64,000 nucleotides of DNA from Mucilaginibacter rigui (lineage in GTDB: Bacteria > Bacteroidota > Bacteroidia > Sphingobacteriales > Sphingobacteriaceae), in the NCBI RefSeq assembly GCF_014773275.1, contig NZ_JACWMW010000002.1:248001-312000 (forward strand), read 5' to 3'. Positions within the stretch are counted from its first letter, which is position 1; each line of letters opens with the position of its first letter. The position numbers and the translations under genes are program-made. Positions 59,959-64,000 of this stretch are shown here, in pieces. Under the pieces are notes generated by a model. That model was not told the DNA's origin. It ran no database searches and saw nothing but the letters and a program-made list of their open reading frames with translations.

Positions 59959-60828
59959 ATGAAAATTCGATTTTTGATACCCGCGATGTTTATGTTAGCG
60001 GTGGTAGCCTCCAGCTGTGTAAGCAGCAAAAAATATAAAGATCTGCAAGCCAGTTACGATAAGCTGGACAGCAATACCCGCGACCTTCGCGGTAAATACT
60101 TACTTACCGAACGCAACTTTGCCGTTGCCCAGGACCGTGTAAAAAGCCTGGATGACCAACTGGCCTCTGAACGCTCAAACAACAAGCAGTTACAATCCGC
60201 CCTTGACAAGTGCTTAACCTCAAGCGGGCAGGGTAACGTAAATATTTCTAAACTGGTTGATGAGATCAATAGCTCTAACCGGTACATACAGCAACTGGTG
60301 AACGCTAAAAACAAAAGCGATTCGCTTAACATGGTGTTAACCAATAACCTTACACGCTCGTTAAGTCAGTCGGAAATGCAGGATGTTGATGTTAAAGTGT
60401 TAAAAGGCGTGGTGTATATTTCACTGGCCGATAATATGCTTTACAAATCGGGCAGTTACGAGATCTCTGACAAATCAGGCGAAACACTGAGCAAAATAGC
60501 CAAGATCATTAAAGATTACAGCAACTATGATGTGCTGATAGAAGGTAATACCGATAATGTGCCAATCTCTCAGAAAAACATTCGCAATAACTGGGACCTG
60601 AGTGCCCTTAGGGCGGCATCGGTTGTTATGGCCCTGCAAACCACTTACCAGGTTGACCCTAAACGCTTAACCGCTGGTGGCCGTGGCGAGTACAACCCAA
60701 TTGCCGACAACAGTACACCGTCCGGTAAATCGCAAAACAGGCGTACACAAATTATCATCACGCCAAAACTGGATCAGTTTATGGATTTGATAGGTAAAGC
60801 GCCTGAGACAACACCGGCAAAACAATAA
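59959..60828 (+). CDS. OmpA-family lipoprotein with coiled coil
   Basis: A 289-residue lipoprotein (lipobox A-S-S-C-V-S-S) with a coiled coil (residues 30-110) and a C-terminal OmpA domain: Y-D-V-L-I-E-G-N-T-D-N-V-P-I, L-S-A-L-R-A-A-S-V-V and R-R-T-Q-I-I-I. The domain binds peptidoglycan diaminopimelate noncovalently and so links the outer membrane to the wall. Monocistronic, with its own terminator. Confidence 0.92.
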   Translation: MKIRFLIPAMFMLAVVASSCVSSKKYKDLQASYDKLDSNTRDLRGKYLLTERNFAVAQDRVKSLDDQLASERSNNKQLQSALDKCLTSSGQGNVNISKLVDEINSSNRYIQQLVNAKNKSDSLNMVLTNNLTRSLSQSEMQDVDVKVLKGVVYISLADNMLYKSGSYEISDKSGETLSKIAKIIKDYSNYDVLIEGNTDNVPISQKNIRNNWDLSALRAASVVMALQTTYQVDPKRLTAGGRGEYNPIADNSTPSGKSQNRRTQIIITPKLDQFMDLIGKAPETTPAKQ

Positions 60829-60846
60829 TAAAACAACATTTTATAC

Positions 60847-60873
60847 AGGCGGCCTGTTCAGGTCGCCTTTTTT
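60847..60873 (+). terminator. Terminator after the OmpA-family gene
   Basis: AGGCGGCCTG-tt-CAGGTCGCCT (one wobble) followed by six T residues, 18 bases after the stop. Confidence 0.85.
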
Positions 60874-60914
60874 GTTGCCATAACTTTTGTAATGATGTAT
60901 TACCTTTAGCTGTA

Positions 60915-61865
60915 ATGAGTGATGAATTAACAGCCATCCTATCCGAAATCAGATATGATATCCAAAACATACACGACGATGCGAATATTTGCCTGGATAC
61001 TCATTTTAACGACCGCGCCAAAGCCATTGATCTTATTGATTTCCATATCATCGACCGCATAGACGCCTTACTACCCGGCGCAACGGATGCGGAACTTGAA
61101 AAACTAAAACAGTGTGCCGAAAAAGCAAAATACCGGCTGGAAGAAACAGACAGGCGCTTATTTAAGGCGCTTAGGGAACAGATCCGTTCCGGTAATTATG
61201 CTGAAGGGACTTTTAAAAAGATGATCTGTAACTACTGCGGCGGGGACTTTAGTCCGCCAAATAAGGTTGGGTACGATACCCTGGATCTTTTTATAAACGG
61301 GTTGCTATTTCACCGCCACCCGCCCCAGGCAACCGTAGAACGCGAACAAGAAATGGTGTTTTACCAGCAAACCCCTGCAAGGATAATTTTAGAGCTGGCA
61401 GAGCGTGCCCGGCTAATGCCCGGTGATATTTTTTTTGATATCGGCTCGGGCCTTGGGCTGGTGCCCATCCTGGTAAACTTGTTATCCGGCGCCAAAACAA
61501 CAGGGGTTGAATGTGAGCCGGCTTATTGTGATTACGCAACCACCTGTGCATCAAAACTAAACCTCGCCAACGTCGCTTTTATTAATACACAAGCGCAAAT
61601 CGGCGATTATACCGGTGGTACCGTATTTTTTATGTACACCCCTTTTGGAGGTGCGATGATGCAGCAAATGCTGGAGGTGTTGAAAAAAGAATCGCTTAAA
61701 AGAACCATACGTATTTTTACTTACGGTCCATGTTCGCCCATTATTGCGCGGCAAAGCTGGCTAAGGTGTATTAATGGACCGGCAGAGGATGCCTATATCC
61801 TTTATGAATTTAAAAGCCGCGATGGCAATACTCCAACCATCGCCCCTATATCCGGCACTATTTAG
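60915..61865 (+). CDS. SAM-dependent methyltransferase-like protein
   Basis: A 316-residue cytoplasmic protein. The first 100 residues are helical and charged, then a C-N-Y-C-G-G-D-F motif may bind metal. The class I methyltransferase core follows: D-I-F-F-D-I-G-S-G-L-G-L-V-P (motif I), T-G-V-E-C-E-P-A-Y (motif II) and T-V-F-F-M-Y-T-P-F-G-G (motif IV region). The motif set resembles DOT1-like methyltransferases in outline. The substrate is unknown. It may be cotranscribed with the L,D-transpeptidase 29 bases downstream. Confidence 0.75.
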   Translation: MSDELTAILSEIRYDIQNIHDDANICLDTHFNDRAKAIDLIDFHIIDRIDALLPGATDAELEKLKQCAEKAKYRLEETDRRLFKALREQIRSGNYAEGTFKKMICNYCGGDFSPPNKVGYDTLDLFINGLLFHRHPPQATVEREQEMVFYQQTPARIILELAERARLMPGDIFFDIGSGLGLVPILVNLLSGAKTTGVECEPAYCDYATTCASKLNLANVAFINTQAQIGDYTGGTVFFMYTPFGGAMMQQMLEVLKKESLKRTIRIFTYGPCSPIIARQSWLRCINGPAEDAYILYEFKSRDGNTPTIAPISGTI

Positions 61866-61894
61866 GTATATTCGAGATTTTATCAATCGTTAAA

Positions 61895-63505
61895 ATGATG
61901 CGACCAACATTTATTATTGTATTGCTGCTATGTTTTTGTATCCTGTGCACGAATTATGGATGCCAGAATACGGCGGGCAAGAAACAAGTTAAAGCACCTT
62001 TAAGCCATGCCGACACGCTTATTAAAGGTAATTTTAACGCCGCGCCACAGCTTAAGTTTGACAGTACCGCAATAACCGATTTTTTAAAAGCGCACCCCAA
62101 CTTAAATGGTTTCGCAGCCGAATACGCCAAGTTTTACCGTATCAACAAATACCACTATGTGTGGTATGATAGCAAGGGATTGACAGAATCGGCCGGCAAC
62201 CTCATTAACCATGTTAGCATTCAGCAAAACGACGGTATATTAAAGGAGATACCTTATAAAGAGGCTCTTTTAAAAATGACTGAAAGTTCTCAGTCGGGCA
62301 AAGATAAAACACCATCTATCACCACCGAGTTGATGCTGACCGGGCAGTATTTTAACTATGCTAAAAATGTATGGGGTGGTGCCGAGGCTGATAAAGCAAC
62401 CGATATGGGGTGGTATTTGCCACGTAAAAAACTTTCGTACACGGATTTGCTGGCGCACAACCTTAAAAGCGATGCAGGCAGCATAGAGCAGGTTGCGGTA
62501 ATACCGCAGTATATGATGCTAAAAAAGGCTCTTAACCATTATCAGCAAGTTGAAAAATCGGGGCCGGATATCCTTTTACCTTCAAAAAGCCCGCTTAATA
62601 TATTGTCGCCTGGCGATACCTCTGCATTGTTTGTTCAACTAAAAAACAGGCTCAGGCAGCTTGGCGATTCGACGGTTAATTTTTCAAACGTTTACGATAC
62701 GCTGCTTATCAATGCTGTTATGCATTTTAAAGACCGGCATGGCCTTAAACCTGATGGGAAAATAACCAGCGCTTTTTTGAAACAGATAAATGTGCCGTTA
62801 CATCAGCGTATTAACCAAATAATTGTAAACCTGGAGCGAATGCGCTGGATACCGGCAGACGACCACGGTAGTGAATTTCTGCTGGTTAATATCCCCGAAT
62901 TTAAACTACACTATTATATAAACAACAGCCCCGAATGGGCCTGTAGCGTAGTAGTTGGGAAATCAATGACCAAAACTGTAATATTTAGCGGGCACCTGCA
63001 ATACATTGTGTTTAGCCCGTATTGGTATATCCCGCCCAGCATCATTCAAAAAGAAGTTAAACCAGGCATTACACGCAACCCAAACTACCTGGCTAATCAC
63101 CACATGGAATGGAATGGCGGCAATGTAAGACAGCTGCCCGGTAAAGAAAATTCGTTAGGGTTGGTGAAATTCATCTTCCCAAACTCCAATAACATCTATT
63201 TGCACGATACTCCATCCAAATCGCTTTTTAATGAGGATGTACGGGCTTTTAGCCACGGCTGTATCAGGGTAGAGAAACCCGAAGAGTTAGCGGAACGGCT
63301 ATTAAAACAAAACCCCCGCTGGACCCCGCAAAAAATTCGCGCTGCAATGAACCGTGGTGTAGAGCAAACGGTTGTATTAAAACAAAAGATCCCCGTTTAT
63401 ATAGGTTATTTTACAGCATTTGTTGACCATAATGGGGCCCTTAATTTCAGGGATGATATTTATCAGCGGGATGAACCCCTTTTAAAAATGCTGATGAAAC
63501 CATAG
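61895..63505 (+). CDS. L,D-transpeptidase (YcbB-like) lipoprotein
   Basis: A 536-residue lipoprotein (lipobox N-Y-G-C-Q-N) of the YkuD/ErfK superfamily, which makes 3-3 crosslinks in peptidoglycan or attaches proteins to it. A scaffold domain opens the mature protein. A peptidoglycan-binding-like segment (F-K-D-R-H-G-L-K-P-D-G-K) follows near residue 285. The catalytic domain contains the motif H-D-T-P and F-S-H-G-C-I-R-V-E-K-P, with the nucleophile Cys near 456. It ends in a conserved I-Y-Q-R-D. Confidence 0.92.
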   Translation: MMRPTFIIVLLLCFCILCTNYGCQNTAGKKQVKAPLSHADTLIKGNFNAAPQLKFDSTAITDFLKAHPNLNGFAAEYAKFYRINKYHYVWYDSKGLTESAGNLINHVSIQQNDGILKEIPYKEALLKMTESSQSGKDKTPSITTELMLTGQYFNYAKNVWGGAEADKATDMGWYLPRKKLSYTDLLAHNLKSDAGSIEQVAVIPQYMMLKKALNHYQQVEKSGPDILLPSKSPLNILSPGDTSALFVQLKNRLRQLGDSTVNFSNVYDTLLINAVMHFKDRHGLKPDGKITSAFLKQINVPLHQRINQIIVNLERMRWIPADDHGSEFLLVNIPEFKLHYYINNSPEWACSVVVGKSMTKTVIFSGHLQYIVFSPYWYIPPSIIQKEVKPGITRNPNYLANHHMEWNGGNVRQLPGKENSLGLVKFIFPNSNNIYLHDTPSKSLFNEDVRAFSHGCIRVEKPEELAERLLKQNPRWTPQKIRAAMNRGVEQTVVLKQKIPVYIGYFTAFVDHNGALNFRDDIYQRDEPLLKMLMKP

Positions 63506-63514
63506 TGCCCTGGC

Positions 63515-64000
63515 TTATTCTGAAAAAACGTGTTGTTCTGCATTTATCAATTCAACAAAGTCGCGGGTACTTGCAAACGGGTAGCCTTTGCTTTGTGCCC
63601 ATCTGATAAACCTTGAAATGCGGTCAACGTATGATATCCCGGAATTATTAATGATGTACCGGGGCAGGCCAAATTTATTGTTCTGATCCAGATCTGTAAA
63701 TTCCCATGGATGAAAATACAGGTTTAGATAACCATCTTTTTTATACGTAGCCGATGCCAGCCATTTGATAAGTGGAAGGGGAAGGTTGTGAAAGCTTAAC
63801 CAAAAAAGAGGGATACGTATTACCGGTGATACAGATGCGGGAAGCTCCAGTAGCTGATGATGGTGATACCAGGTCCTGGGGTCGCTGAAATTATTATACC
63901 TGCCCGGCAGCCAGGTAGGATTGGTAGACGAGTTATAGCTATACCCAGCCGTTATTAATTCATCAGGTCTTACCGGCATCATCCGGGGCATCCTAAACCC
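63515..64000 (-). CDS. Polysaccharide deacetylase family protein (C-terminal part)
   Basis: The frame is open to the right edge and continues G-F-R-M-P-R-M-M-P-V-R-P, so the window holds only the C-terminal 162 codons. Landmarks are Y-L-N-L-Y-F-H-P-W-E-F-T-D, where the H-P-W-E is the conserved C-terminal active-site region of polysaccharide deacetylases (DUF3473-like group), and the final G-Y-P-F-A-S-T-R-D-F-V. It deacetylates cell-wall or exopolysaccharide. It converges with the L,D-transpeptidase gene, with 9 bases between stops. Confidence 0.82.
   Translation of the reverse strand, partial: GFRMPRMMPVRPDELITAGYSYNSSTNPTWLPGRYNNFSDPRTWYHHHQLLELPASVSPVIRIPLFWLSFHNLPLPLIKWLASATYKKDGYLNLYFHPWEFTDLDQNNKFGLPRYIINNSGISYVDRISRFIRWAQSKGYPFASTRDFVELINAEQHVFSE

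Noticed and set aside
1-64000. Search for tRNA, rRNA, CRISPR, insertion sequences and prophage
   Set aside because: No cloverleaf-like segments, no regularly spaced identical repeats, no transposase, integrase or phage structural motifs were seen in genes or spacers. Reading by eye can miss a divergent tRNA.

Overview
The window looks like chromosome from a Bacteroidota bacterium of the family Sphingobacteriaceae, probably Mucilaginibacter or a close relative. The evidence is indirect: lipoprotein signals of the S-C-K-K type, little use of Shine-Dalgarno sites, promoter-like TTG-N18/20-TAnnTTTG motifs, an S16 protein with a long acidic tail, and families typical of the phylum (DUF4199, DUF2007, CarboxypepD_reg-like, M56/BlaI pairs). 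No lineage marker gene is present, so the genus is an inference. I see no rRNA, tRNA, CRISPR array, insertion sequence or prophage.

Layout. 1-5.2 kb: the end of murF, a FAD oxidoreductase, a YugP-type zinc peptidase, a lipoprotein and dusB-apaG. 5.2-8.1 kb: a tightly packed phospholipid operon (CPBP protease, DUF2007, cdsA, psd). 8.4-13.0 kb: the ribosome/tRNA operon rpsP-rimM-trmD-rplS, split between rimM and trmD by a four-gene cassette (two related membrane proteins, an XRE regulator and a frameshifted VOC protein). 13.4-25.4 kb: a large SPFH protein, pfkA, birA with a split DsbD, rsfS-ftsH, a LUD protein, a phosphoesterase and envelope proteins. 25.6-33.7 kb: small lipoproteins, a two-component system linked to an unknown membrane protein, a radical SAM protein, Nif3 with a zinc-ribbon coiled coil, and small membrane proteins. 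33.8-45.9 kb: mfd, hpt, an M16 protease, def, NifU/Mrp iron-sulfur proteins, a GT51 transglycosylase with an unusual N-terminal half, and a nitroreductase. 46.0-50.6 kb: a single-domain response regulator and a blaI-blaR1-serine hydrolase operon. 51-64 kb: ligD, VOC protein, thrC, M28 peptidase, sialate O-acetylesterase, OmpA lipoprotein, methyltransferase, L,D-transpeptidase and the end of a polysaccharide deacetylase gene.

Most genes are housekeeping or envelope functions. The parts that stand out are: (1) the cassette inside the rpsP operon, whose two membrane proteins carry three copies of one F-S-K-x-K-x-E-D-E unit and whose promoter region has nested palindromes next to an XRE regulator gene; (2) the blaI-blaR1-hydrolase operon, in which the sensor has about nine 28-29-residue repeats instead of a penicillin-binding domain, with a dyad operator placed between the promoter elements; (3) the SPFH protein, with four N-terminal beta repeats and a perfect 11-residue-repeat tail; (4) several families of dispersed intergenic inverted repeats; (5) a start codon buried in a terminator hairpin; and (6) two small genes that look frameshifted.
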